A stretch of 64,000 nt of DNA, from positions 62,001 through 126,000 of the forward strand of contig CAKUDG010000003.1 of the NCBI GenBank assembly GCA_934644965.1, given 5' to 3'. Positions 52,324 to 60,676 of the stretch are shown one piece after another. A model generated the notes under the pieces. It did not search any database. It saw nothing but the letters and a program-made list of their open reading frames with translations, and was not told where the DNA came from. The DNA comes from an uncultured Victivallales bacterium. Lineage in GTDB: Bacteria > Verrucomicrobiota > Lentisphaeria > Victivallales > UBA1829. Made by a program: the position numbers and the translations under genes. Every line of letters begins with the position of its first letter. Within the stretch, counting starts at the first letter, position 1.

Positions 52324-53055
52324 GGGAGTCAATATAGCCTTTTGCTCGTCATATTCAAATCTATAAATTCCAAAAGAAGCATATTTTTTATGATTGCATG
52401 CTTCACATCTTTTATTTATAAAGAGATACAGGTTAAAACAAACAAAAAAAAGTTTGAACAATGAATCCTGCATGGAGGGCAGATCTGAATATCATAAAAA
52501 AATCTGAAAAAATTTTATGAGAACATATAATAGATATTATTAAATAACAGACAGAAAAAAATGCGTCAGGTCGTGCATCCCGGGTGTAAGGAAAAATACA
52601 ACGGAGAGGGGGAGCAGAGGAGTATAAGGAGTATAAGGGAAATCAGAGGGCACAAGCTTGTTAATTTATCAAGATTGCCTGCTTCGTACGGAGAGCGTCC
52701 CGCCGCGGGACAGCAACACAGCAACGAGATCACGGACCTTGACCCTATGAAAAAAATATTCACTGCATTTTCCCGTATTGTTCATGACTTCACAAGTATT
52801 TGTTTTTTATTTTCCTTTTGCCTCGTCCGGGGAACGGATCCCTCCCTTATTTTTCTCTCCGGGCCTTGTGACTCAGGAAAGAAAACTTGCAGAAAGGCAC
52901 TGTTTGCAGTATAGTTGCTGTCAAGAGAAAAAAACAAAATAAATATTATATAATATCCAAATGATATCGCATGACACCGCCGGTGATCCCCGGGCGGAAT
53001 GTATTTTGCGGATTCGGCGGATTCAGATTCAGAAGAGAAGAGGAGATCCGGAAAG
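52324..53055. other. AT-rich divergent intergenic region of 732 bp
   Basis: Separates the MoxR operon (minus) from the lipid-like cluster (plus). The part at about 52330-52560 is much AT-richer than its surroundings and probably holds the operon promoter; TATAATAGATATTATTAAATAA-like sequence lies near 52525-52545. A diverged copy of the 88-bp hairpin repeat lies at 52689-52777. A 117-codon frame across the region has no ribosome binding site or family match. Two purine-rich GTATAAGG units occur near 52622-52638. Confidence 0.5.
52689..52777. repeat. Diverged third copy of the hairpin repeat
   Basis: Aligns with the elements at 1561 and 1723: AGCGTC-CGCCGC near the start, the conserved CACGGACCTTGACC block at about 52731-52744, and an end reading CATTTTCCCGTA. 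The first hairpin has changed sequence on both arms (GTCCC/GGGAC instead of CAGCG/CGCTG), while the other two hairpins are degraded. Confidence 0.55.
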
Positions 53056-53775
53056 ATGTCTGAAACAGCCCTTGTCATCGGAGGCGGCAGAGGAATCGGG
53101 AAAGCCATCGCACTGCGTCTGGCAAAAGATGGTTTTGAAGTCGTGGCAACTGGACGTCAGGAAGGTCCTTTGTCTGAACTGGAAAAGGAGGCGGCGCTCT
53201 CCGGATGGAAAATCCGCAAACTTCTCTTTGACGTCTCCGACCGCGAAAACGCCGCCCGCCAGCTTGGAAACCTGTATGGGGACAGCGCCCCGGATGTACT
53301 GGTTTATAATGCCGGCATCGCCCGCGACACGCTGTTCGCCCTGATGACACCGGAAGAATGGGACAGCGTCATCAACACCAATCTCAACGGATTCTACAAC
53401 TGCGTTCATCCCCTTCTCATGAACATGATGGGGCGGAGAAAAGGCAGGATCATTGTCATCGGCAGCGCCTCCGGAGAAACAGGACAGGCGGGACAGGTCA
53501 ATTACTCGGCCGCCAAAGCCGGCCTCTCCGGAGCCGTCAAGGCCCTCGCCCGCGAAGTCGGAAGGAAAGGGATCCTGGTGAACGCAGTTGCACCGGGAGT
53601 CATCGAAACGGACATGACAAAAGATCTCCCGGCAGAACGGATCCTGCCGCTGATCCCGCTGAACAGAATCGGACATGCCGAAGAAGTCGCTTCCGTCGTC
53701 GCCTTTCTCTCCGGTCCGGACAGCAGCTACATCCATGGACAAGTTCTTTCGGTCAACGGAGGACTCGTCATCTGA
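53056..53775 (+). CDS. fabG: 3-oxoacyl-ACP reductase (FabG-type SDR)
   Basis: A 239-residue short-chain dehydrogenase. NADP-binding VIGGGRGIGKAIA, NAGIARD, the catalytic Ser in GSASG and YxxxK in VNYSAAKAG are present, and the C-terminus reads HGQVLSVNGGLVI as in FabG. It would reduce beta-ketoacyl-ACP intermediates. The ATG follows GAGGAG by ten bases. It is the first gene of the plus-strand cluster with ACP, acyltransferase and ligase genes, so it probably serves that pathway and not housekeeping fatty-acid synthesis. Confidence 0.93.
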   Translation: MSETALVIGGGRGIGKAIALRLAKDGFEVVATGRQEGPLSELEKEAALSGWKIRKLLFDVSDRENAARQLGNLYGDSAPDVLVYNAGIARDTLFALMTPEEWDSVINTNLNGFYNCVHPLLMNMMGRRKGRIIVIGSASGETGQAGQVNYSAAKAGLSGAVKALAREVGRKGILVNAVAPGVIETDMTKDLPAERILPLIPLNRIGHAEEVASVVAFLSGPDSSYIHGQVLSVNGGLVI

Positions 53776-53840
53776 AATGGGGGAAAGCGTTTTCCCCCCT
53801 CCCCCTCTCACATGAACGGAACCAGGGAAAATTCAGTATC

Positions 53841-55451
53841 ATGAAAGGCGTCCGCACAGACAAAGTTCTCCCCTTCTACGATGCCGTCGTTCTCGGAAGC
53901 GGCATCAGCGGCATGGGCATGAGTCTGCTTCTGGCTGGAATCGGGGAAAAAGTTCTTCTTCTAGAAAAGACTCCCGGGATCGGAGGCAGCATGAGGCGCT
54001 TCTCCCGCTCCGGAATTCCTTTCGACACCGGATTCCATTTCACACAGGGCCTCTCCTCCGGAAGCATGGGCGCCATGCTCCAGGCACTCGGAATCAGAGA
54101 GGATATTGAAGAAATCCCGCTTTCCACACAGATCCGATTTGAAGATACCGGAAGCGTCTACACGTTCCCGAGGGGACAGGACAATGTCCGGCGCTGTCTC
54201 TGCGAACATTTTCCACTCCATCAGGAAGCCATTTCCCGTTATTTCAAAAAGGAAAAGGAAATCTTCCTGAACACCCCCATGTTCGATCCGGAAGGGAAGG
54301 ATTCCTTTTTCCAGGCAAACGCTCTCCCGGAGGATTTCATCACTCTGGGGAGCTATCTGCAGGAACTGAATCTCCCGGAGGAGGCAAAGGCGCTGCTGGC
54401 TTCTTTCATGACCTGTCACGGCAGTTTCCCGGACGAAATCTCCCTTGCGGACCACTGCCGCGTCAGCTACGGGCTCATGGACGACATGGTGCGTTTCAAA
54501 AACGGCGGACAGGCCCTCATCAACGCCTTTCTGAAAGAGGCACAGCGTCTGGACATTCATATCCGAAGCTCCTGCACCGTGGATTCCTTTTCCGAAATCA
54601 CTCGGAAACATGCCGGAAAAATGCGTCTGACAGACGGAACGGAAATCGGATTCGATCATTGCATCATGACCATCCATCCGGCGGAAATTCTGCGGATTCT
54701 CCCTCCGAAAACGGTCCCGGAGGATTTCAGAACGCGCGTGAAGGAATTTCAGGACACCTGCGGCTTCTTCACCGTTTTCGGACGCCTTCTCAAGCCCTTT
54801 CCAGAACTCAAGGACGGTCTTTATTCCTGCTTTTCCAGCAGTCGGATCGAAGATCTTTTCCGCACGCCGACCAGTCCGTATTCCTCTTTCGATTCCCGCT
54901 CCGGAGCCACTTTTTTCACCTCCATTCTTCCCCCGTCCGCCACCTCCGCCGCCGAGAACACATCCTGGAACTGCGCCACGGGAATCATGCTCTGCACGGA
55001 AGAACTCTCCTCCGGAGAAAGAGTCCGCACCCTGACCGCATTCCAGAACGTTCATCCCGGAGAAACTCAGCGCTGGGAGAAAAGCCGCACAGGCAGGCGT
55101 CCACCCGACTACGCCGCATACAAACAGCAGAAAAGCCGGGAACTCTGCGAACTGATCTCCCGCTTCCTGCCTCCGCTCAGGAAGGAGTTTGAAATCCTCG
55201 ACAGCGCCTCCATGCTGACTTACCGGGACTATCTGCCCCCCATCGGCTCCGCTTACGGGATCCGACGGAAAACGGGCCAGTTCAATCTGTTCGGCCGGCT
55301 TCCCCTGCGGAACTGTTACGCCGTCGGCCAGAACGCGCTTCTGCCCGGAGCCATGGGAGCACTGCTTTCCGCATTCGCCGTCTTCAGGAAAATCGCCGGA
55401 GAAGAAAAGTATCTCGCTCTCCTGAGAAAGCGCGGACTGGGAAAAAAATAA
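53841..55451 (+). CDS. FAD-dependent oxidoreductase, phytoene-desaturase (CrtI)-like
   Basis: A 536-residue flavoprotein of the CrtI/NAD(P)/FAD oxidoreductase family. The N-terminal FAD motif is VVLGSGISGMGMSLLLAGIGEKVLLLEKTPGIGGS; RSGIPFDTGFHF and a C-terminal GQNALLPGAMGALLSAFAVFRKI supply the typical substrate/FAD-binding end. Members desaturate, isomerise or saturate long polyene chains. Within this cluster a role in desaturating an ACP- or CoA-bound chain, or a retinol-saturase-like reaction, is possible. It starts 65 bp after fabG. Confidence 0.88.
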   Translation: MKGVRTDKVLPFYDAVVLGSGISGMGMSLLLAGIGEKVLLLEKTPGIGGSMRRFSRSGIPFDTGFHFTQGLSSGSMGAMLQALGIREDIEEIPLSTQIRFEDTGSVYTFPRGQDNVRRCLCEHFPLHQEAISRYFKKEKEIFLNTPMFDPEGKDSFFQANALPEDFITLGSYLQELNLPEEAKALLASFMTCHGSFPDEISLADHCRVSYGLMDDMVRFKNGGQALINAFLKEAQRLDIHIRSSCTVDSFSEITRKHAGKMRLTDGTEIGFDHCIMTIHPAEILRILPPKTVPEDFRTRVKEFQDTCGFFTVFGRLLKPFPELKDGLYSCFSSSRIEDLFRTPTSPYSSFDSRSGATFFTSILPPSATSAAENTSWNCATGIMLCTEELSSGERVRTLTAFQNVHPGETQRWEKSRTGRRPPDYAAYKQQKSRELCELISRFLPPLRKEFEILDSASMLTYRDYLPPIGSAYGIRRKTGQFNLFGRLPLRNCYAVGQNALLPGAMGALLSAFAVFRKIAGEEKYLALLRKRGLGKK

Positions 55452-55561
55452 ATTAAAATACCTAAAATTTTTGATCGGGAAATTATTGTCTTTTCCATAA
55501 ATGATGCTCCATTATATTCCCGGTTGCTTGTATCAGAAAATTTGAAATCAGGATGAATGTG

Positions 55562-55849
55562 ATGACGAGAGAGGAAATCATCAAAGCAGTCAACCAGACT
55601 TTTGTGGAAATGCTGGAAATTCCCGAAGAGGAACTGAGTCCGGAGAAGGAATTTTTCAAGGATATGGGGCTGGACAGTCTCGATATGGTGGATCTGATGA
55701 TCGGGCTCCAGAGAAAATTCGGGATCTCCCTGCGCCAGAATGAGGAAATCAGGAAAGTCGTCACGCTGGGTGATGTGTACGACTTTTTTGAGCGGATGGA
55801 GAAAAACCGCACCGGGAATACGGCGGATTCCCCCCGCAGCGACTCCTGA
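55562..55849 (+). CDS. Acyl carrier protein
   Basis: A 95-residue ACP. The phosphopantetheine attachment serine lies in GLDSLDMVDLM (about S39), within the four-helix pattern EEIIKAVNQTFVEML...TLGDVYDFFERM. The ATG at 55562 is eight bases after AGGA; an upstream ATG at 55553 has no spacing. A polar tail of about 15 residues extends beyond the domain. It would carry the growing chain for the FabG, dehydratase and acyltransferase encoded nearby. Confidence 0.92.
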   Translation: MTREEIIKAVNQTFVEMLEIPEEELSPEKEFFKDMGLDSLDMVDLMIGLQRKFGISLRQNEEIRKVVTLGDVYDFFERMEKNRTGNTADSPRSDS

Positions 55850-55920
55850 AGGCCCGGAAGGGCGCAAGACGGCGGTAATAAGATAGAAGGAAGAGAAGGA
55901 AAGAGAAAGCGGCAGACGCG

Positions 55921-56670
55921 ATGCTGATTTCCGTTCTGGTTTATCTGCAAGTATTTGCGGTCACGTTTCTATACTGTGCCTGTGTGCTTCCTTTTCTGCT
56001 GGCGGCACTGCTTGTTCATGGATTCCGGAAAGAAAGCTGTGCGGGAGTCATCCGTTTTTTCATTGTCTGGTACGGGAGATGCGTGCTCCGTGCGGGTCTG
56101 AGTCCCTGGATCCGGGTCAGATTCCGTGATTTTGCGGAAGGGGAATGTTTTCCGGCGATCTTTGTCTGCAATCATCGTTCGGCATCGGATCCGTTTCTGG
56201 CGGCAGTGCTGAAGACATGCCGTCCGATCGCCCAGGGGGTCAACCGCTGGCCGATGCGCCTGCCCTTCTTCGGCTTTTTCGCCCGCCTGGGAGGATATCT
56301 GGATGCGACGGCTCACGGATATGAAGAACTCCGGAATCAGGCGGAAGCGCTTCTGAGGCAGAATACGCCGATCGTCGTCTTCCCGGAAGGAACACGCTCC
56401 GGGAATCGGGAAATGAATCAGTTTCACGGGCTCTTCTTCCGAATTGCAAGGGATCTGAACTGTCCCCTGATCCCGGTGGCCATCGCAGGGAATGAACACA
56501 TCCCAGACCGGAATTTCAGGATCTCGACAGGCCGCATTCTCGTGCACAAACTCCCCGCAATCGACAGCGGAACGGCAAAAACGATGAACAGTTACCAGCT
56601 GAAGCATTTCGTCCGCAGGATCCTCCGGGACGAAACAGTGAAAATGGATCAGGAACTGAAAAACTCATGA
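55921..56670 (+). CDS. 1-acyl-glycerol-3-phosphate-acyltransferase-like protein (PlsC family)
   Basis: A 249-residue membrane-associated acyltransferase with two N-terminal hydrophobic segments (about 3-32) and the family blocks NHRSASD (84-90, catalytic HxxxxD) and FPEGTRS (154-160). Related enzymes in aryl-polyene clusters attach the finished chain to a lipid or glycan. Its start follows the ACP gene by about 70 bp and its stop overlaps the ligase start (ATGA), so the three are one operon. Confidence 0.9.
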   Translation: MLISVLVYLQVFAVTFLYCACVLPFLLAALLVHGFRKESCAGVIRFFIVWYGRCVLRAGLSPWIRVRFRDFAEGECFPAIFVCNHRSASDPFLAAVLKTCRPIAQGVNRWPMRLPFFGFFARLGGYLDATAHGYEELRNQAEALLRQNTPIVVFPEGTRSGNREMNQFHGLFFRIARDLNCPLIPVAIAGNEHIPDRNFRISTGRILVHKLPAIDSGTAKTMNSYQLKHFVRRILRDETVKMDQELKNS

Positions 56671-58055
56671 CCGGAAGCACTTTCCATTACCGTCCGGAAG
56701 ACGACTTTCTCCCGGTGGAAGCCATTCATTCTCTCCAGGAACGTCTGCTCAGAGAACAGCTTCTCTACTGCAAGACGCATTCTCCGTTCTACCGGGACAA
56801 ACTTGCCGGATTCGACTGTGAACGAATGGGGCTGGACAATCTGCCGGAACTTCCCCTCACCTCCAAAGCGGATCTTGCGGAAGAAGGCGCGGAACGTTTC
56901 ATGGCGGCACCGGCAAAGGATTTTGAAGACATCGTCTTTTCCTCGGGGACGACCGGAAATCCCTGCATGATTGCCTACACGAAACATGACATGGAAAGAC
57001 TCGCCTACAACGAACACCGCTGCTTTGCGGCAGCGGGCATGACTGCGGAGGATACCGTTCTCCTGACCTGTACACTCGACCGCTGCTTCGTGGCGGGGCT
57101 GGCCTATTATCTCGGTGTCCGGAGTCTCGGAGCCGCGGCGATACGCAGCGGACTCAATACCCTTGAAAGTCATGCGGAAATCATCCGCCGAGTGCATCCG
57201 AGCTGTCTGATCGGGGTGCCTTCCTTCCTGCGTCATCTGGGACATCATCTGAAGGGAAGAAAGGTGGACGCAAGTTCGGTGAAACGCCTGATCTGCATCG
57301 GGGAACCGGTGCGGGACGAGCAGCTGAACAGCAGCGGACTCGGTCGTCAGCTTGAAGAACTCTGGAATGCGCCCGTGCATTCGACATACGCCTCATCTGA
57401 AATTGTCAGCAGCTTCTGTGAATGCACCGAGAGGCGGGGGGGGCACCTGCTGCCGGATCTGGTTCTCGCGGAAATCGTTGACGATGCCGGAAATGTTCTG
57501 CCTCCCGGGTCCGCGGGGGAACTGGTTCTCACCCAGCTCCAGTGCCGGGGAATGCCCCTGATCCGCTTCCGGACGGGAGACATGACCTTCATCGACGACA
57601 CGCCCTGCCCCTGCGGCAGGAACTCGCTCCGGATCGGCCCCATCCTCGGGCGGAAAGCGCAGATGCTCAAATGCAGGGGGACGACTCTGTATCCGCAGAC
57701 CGTCTTTTCGGTTCTGGACGAATCGCCAGAAATCCTTGATTATTATCTGGTGGCAACGGGGGAAAACCTTTCGGACCGTCTGGAAATCGTCGCTGCGCCG
57801 AAGGAAGAGGGGCTCTCCATGCACGCCGTATCGGAACGTTTGAGGGCGAAATGCCGTCTTTCCATTCCGATCACACTGAAACCGGAAGAGGAGGTGCGTG
57901 CCCGCATTTTTTCCGTCTCGCGGAAGCCTGTCCGTTTTTTTGACCTCAGAAAAGGAAAAGAAAAAGGAGAAGGAAAGAGAGAGGATGAAATGCCTTCTCT
58001 TTCTGCCGTCAAAAAGCAGGAAGAGAGGACAGAGAAAGGACGGACGCAGGAATGA
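56667..58055 (+). CDS. AMP-dependent ligase (phenylacetate-CoA-ligase-like)
   Basis: A 462-residue adenylate-forming enzyme of the PaaK type. The AMP-binding P-loop is FSSGTTGNPCMIAYT (91-105), with YASSE, the ribose-binding RFRTGDM and a C-terminal domain. It has a CPCGRNSLRIGPILGR cysteine pair. These enzymes activate aryl or aromatic acids to acyl-CoA or load ACP. The last about 35 residues are a Lys/Glu/Arg-rich tail beyond the fold. The start overlaps the acyltransferase stop (ATGA). It probably primes the cluster's chain; the starter acid is unknown and no ammonia-lyase gene is in the window. Confidence 0.88.
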   Translation: MTGSTFHYRPEDDFLPVEAIHSLQERLLREQLLYCKTHSPFYRDKLAGFDCERMGLDNLPELPLTSKADLAEEGAERFMAAPAKDFEDIVFSSGTTGNPCMIAYTKHDMERLAYNEHRCFAAAGMTAEDTVLLTCTLDRCFVAGLAYYLGVRSLGAAAIRSGLNTLESHAEIIRRVHPSCLIGVPSFLRHLGHHLKGRKVDASSVKRLICIGEPVRDEQLNSSGLGRQLEELWNAPVHSTYASSEIVSSFCECTERRGGHLLPDLVLAEIVDDAGNVLPPGSAGELVLTQLQCRGMPLIRFRTGDMTFIDDTPCPCGRNSLRIGPILGRKAQMLKCRGTTLYPQTVFSVLDESPEILDYYLVATGENLSDRLEIVAAPKEEGLSMHAVSERLRAKCRLSIPITLKPEEEVRARIFSVSRKPVRFFDLRKGKEKGEGKREDEMPSLSAVKKQEERTEKGRTQE

Positions 58056-59644
58056 GCGGAGAAGGTGTATCGGACACTTTTGACTTCAGCGATTCCGAAA
58101 TCCGGCAGGCTGTCCGGGAAGGCCGCCTGCTTTCTCTTGAACTCGAGTTCACCCGTGCGTGCAATTATCTCTGTCCCTATTGCTACGCGGCGGAAGAAAC
58201 GGAAGATGCCGCGGCGGAAGCGGAAGAGACGGGGATGGATACTCGGGAAGAAGGAGAGACAGCCATTTTCCCCATTTCCCCGTCATGCGTCTCAAGCGCC
58301 TCCGCCGGATTTCCGGCAAAGAAGGGGGAACTGAGCGGAGAGGAAATTCTGTCGGTTCTGAAACAGGCGGCTGCGCTCGGAGCGCGGAAAATCGTCCTTC
58401 TGGGAGGGGAACCGTTGCTCCACCCGGATCTGACGGGGGAAATCCGCCGCATCCGCGAACTCGGAATGCATGCGGAGATTTTTACAAACGGCTCTCTTGT
58501 GACGGAAGAACTTGCAAGGGAACTGCATCGCCTGGAATGCCGTGTGGCAGTGAAGCTGAACAGTCTGGACTCTTCCATCCATGATCAGATGACAGGGATC
58601 CGGGATTCCCTCCGTACCGCGCTCCGGGCTCTCGAGATCCTGCAGAAGGCCGGATACGCCGCAACCCCGGACCTGCTCGGAGCGGCAACGGTGCTTTCCA
58701 CGCTCAATCTCCGGGAAGCCCCCGAAATATGGCGTTTCCTGCGCGAAAGAAAAATCCGCCCCTATTTCGAGTGCATGACTCCGCAGGGAAGACTTCTCGA
58801 ACACAACGAACTGCTCCCGGCGCCGGAGGAACTGGAAAAAGTCTTCTGTGAACTGGCGCGCATCGACCGGGAATACGGATACGAGTGGTCTCCCCAGCCG
58901 CCGCTCGCAGGGCAGAAATGTCTGCGTCATCTGTATTCCTGTGTGGTAAAAAGCAATGGAGACGTCATCCCCTGCGTCGGACTGGACTGCGTCATCGGCA
59001 GCATCCGGGAAAAGCCCCTGGCCGACATCCTGAAAAACAGCCGGATTCTCGCCAGGCTCAAAGATCACCGGAAATACATCAAGGAACCCTGCCGCAGCTG
59101 TGACAAGGCAGAACACTGCTACGGATGCCGCGGCACCGCGTGGCAGATGACAGGTGACTTCCTCGCAGCAGATCCCTCCTGCTGGCGCAATGCGGGACGT
59201 CTTTCTGAAATCAGGACTCTCCCCGCCAATGCAAGAGAACTGATCCCTCACAAAGGGAAGATGGCACTGGTCGACGAACTGGTCAAACTCGGCGACGGAA
59301 CAGGCGAAACACTCTCCCTCATCCGGGACGACAATCTCTTTCTGGATGAAAACGGCTTCCTTTCCCCCGAAGCCCTCATCGAATATGCCGCCCAGTCCGC
59401 GGCGGCGCTCGACAGTTTTGAAAACAGCGGAAACATCTCCAGCGGCCTTCTCACAGGTATTCTCTCCTTTTCTTTTGGAGAAAAACGCGCCGCCCGGGGC
59501 GACCGCATCCGCGTCTTCCTCAGGAAAGAGGACGAACTCGGAGAATGGAACATCCTTTCCTTCCGGATTTTCAAAAACGCCTCCCCCCTCCTTCTTCTGG
59601 CGGAAGGGAAATTGAAACTTTGCATCCCACAGCTTCCGCAGTAA
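58052..59644 (+). CDS. Radical SAM/SPASM protein fused to a hotdog dehydratase
   Basis: A 530-residue fusion. Residues 37-44 are CNYLCPYC, the CxxxCxxC cluster motif, followed after a Glu/Ala/Ser-rich insertion (about 47-92) by LLGGEP (116-121). Around residues 285-375 is a SPASM-type cysteine set (KCLRHLYSC, GDVIPC, CRSCDKAEHCYGC and a final DPSC). From about residue 390 a hotdog fold begins: LIPHKGKMALVDEL supplies the catalytic His, then PEALIEYAAQSAAAL, as in FabA/Z- or aryl-polyene-type dehydratases. The radical SAM part could modify the chain or a peptide. Start overlaps the ligase stop (ATGA). No frameshift is evident. Confidence 0.9.
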   Translation: MSGEGVSDTFDFSDSEIRQAVREGRLLSLELEFTRACNYLCPYCYAAEETEDAAAEAEETGMDTREEGETAIFPISPSCVSSASAGFPAKKGELSGEEILSVLKQAAALGARKIVLLGGEPLLHPDLTGEIRRIRELGMHAEIFTNGSLVTEELARELHRLECRVAVKLNSLDSSIHDQMTGIRDSLRTALRALEILQKAGYAATPDLLGAATVLSTLNLREAPEIWRFLRERKIRPYFECMTPQGRLLEHNELLPAPEELEKVFCELARIDREYGYEWSPQPPLAGQKCLRHLYSCVVKSNGDVIPCVGLDCVIGSIREKPLADILKNSRILARLKDHRKYIKEPCRSCDKAEHCYGCRGTAWQMTGDFLAADPSCWRNAGRLSEIRTLPANARELIPHKGKMALVDELVKLGDGTGETLSLIRDDNLFLDENGFLSPEALIEYAAQSAAALDSFENSGNISSGLLTGILSFSFGEKRAARGDRIRVFLRKEDELGEWNILSFRIFKNASPLLLLAEGKLKLCIPQLPQ

Positions 59645-59715
59645 TTCCGCCGAAACAAAAAAGTAAAATCTCACAGACAGAAGGCCAGGAAAGAAAAAAA
59701 GAAAACAAGGAAAGG

Positions 59716-59785
59716 GGGAAACAGCGAAAGTGAAACAGAAAAAGTGAAACAGCGAAAGTGAAACAGAAAAAGTGAAACAGAATGC
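59716..59785. repeat. Five tandem 14-bp units before the LolA-like gene
   Basis: Units alternate between GTGAAACAGAAAAA and GTGAAACAGCGAAA (the first begins GGG and the fifth ends AATGC). Each carries a GTG in the same relative position. The 14-bp unit is not a multiple of three, so it is not a peptide repeat. Confidence 0.75.
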
Positions 59786-59798
59786 AAAGAAGGGAATA

Positions 59799-60644
59799 GT
59801 GCGGATTCCGGACACCGTCTTTACGGCGCTTTTCTGCCTTCTTCTCAGCGTGATGCTTGTCCGGCCGTCCCTCTCCGGAGGGGAGGACGAGAAGAAGGTC
59901 ATCAGCCTGACAAGTAAAATCAGGGAAGCGATGTCTCAGGTCACGAGCATCCGGGCGGACTTTGTCCAGGAGAAGCGCCTGAAACACTTCAGCCGTCCTC
60001 TGACCATCCGCGGGACCTTTGCCCTCGACCGGAGCGGAAAAATGGCCTGGCGCATTCTCTCCCCCATCCGATCCTGCTGCATCCTGGACTCTTCCGGAAT
60101 CACACAGTGGGACGAGGAAAGCGGAAAAACCATCCGGATCGATGCAACAGACAATCCTTCCCTCCAGCTTTTTTCCGAAACCATGGCCCGTTACTTCACG
60201 GGCGATTTCCAGACACTGGAAAACGGCTTTCTCATCACCACCGAAGACCCCTCACTTCCTTCTTCTTCTTCCCCTTCTCCTCCTGCTTCCGGAAATGAAA
60301 ACTCGATACACTCCTCAGCAAATGCCGATGATCTCACAAACGCGTCCGACTCAGGGAACACTTCCGGGGGCGAAAAAGTCCGGGTGGCGGGGACGAATGC
60401 AGAAAGTCTCCCGGACGCCGGACAATCTGCGGCGGAAAAATTCCCCGTCCTGATTCTGAAACCGGGAGAGAAGCACCCGGCCTCCCGTTTCTTCCGTGAA
60501 ATCCGCTTTGTTTTTGCTCCGGAGCTGAACCATGTGCGGCGCGTCCTGATTCAGGAAGCCGATGGGAATTCAACGATTCTGACTTTTGAAAACACTGTGC
60601 TGAATGAAGCTCTTCCCCCGGAAACCTGGCATGCGGGGCCATAA
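59799..60644 (+). CDS. LolA-like outer-membrane lipoprotein carrier
   Basis: A 281-residue periplasmic protein with a signal peptide ending near PSLSG. LolA-type strands are recognisable: IRADFVQEKRLKHFSRPLTIRGTFALDRSGKMAWRILSP and, near the end, KPGEKHPASRFFREIRFVFA with NSTILTFENTVLNEALP. Between them is a Ser/Asn/Gly-rich insertion of about 65 residues, not part of the LolA fold. Start: the GTG at 59799 follows GAAGGG by four bases and begins right at the signal peptide; a GTG at 59772 lies in the tandem repeat without a ribosome binding site. Aryl-polyene clusters carry a similar LolA. Confidence 0.84.
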   Translation: MRIPDTVFTALFCLLLSVMLVRPSLSGGEDEKKVISLTSKIREAMSQVTSIRADFVQEKRLKHFSRPLTIRGTFALDRSGKMAWRILSPIRSCCILDSSGITQWDEESGKTIRIDATDNPSLQLFSETMARYFTGDFQTLENGFLITTEDPSLPSSSSPSPPASGNENSIHSSANADDLTNASDSGNTSGGEKVRVAGTNAESLPDAGQSAAEKFPVLILKPGEKHPASRFFREIRFVFAPELNHVRRVLIQEADGNSTILTFENTVLNEALPPETWHAGP

Positions 60645-60676
60645 AGGGCGCAGAAAGGACCTACGGGTTGAGTCTC

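Noticed and set aside
52561..52914. 117-codon frame in the divergent intergenic region
   Set aside because: Crosses the degenerate repeat, lacks a ribosome binding site and looks like translated non-coding DNA.
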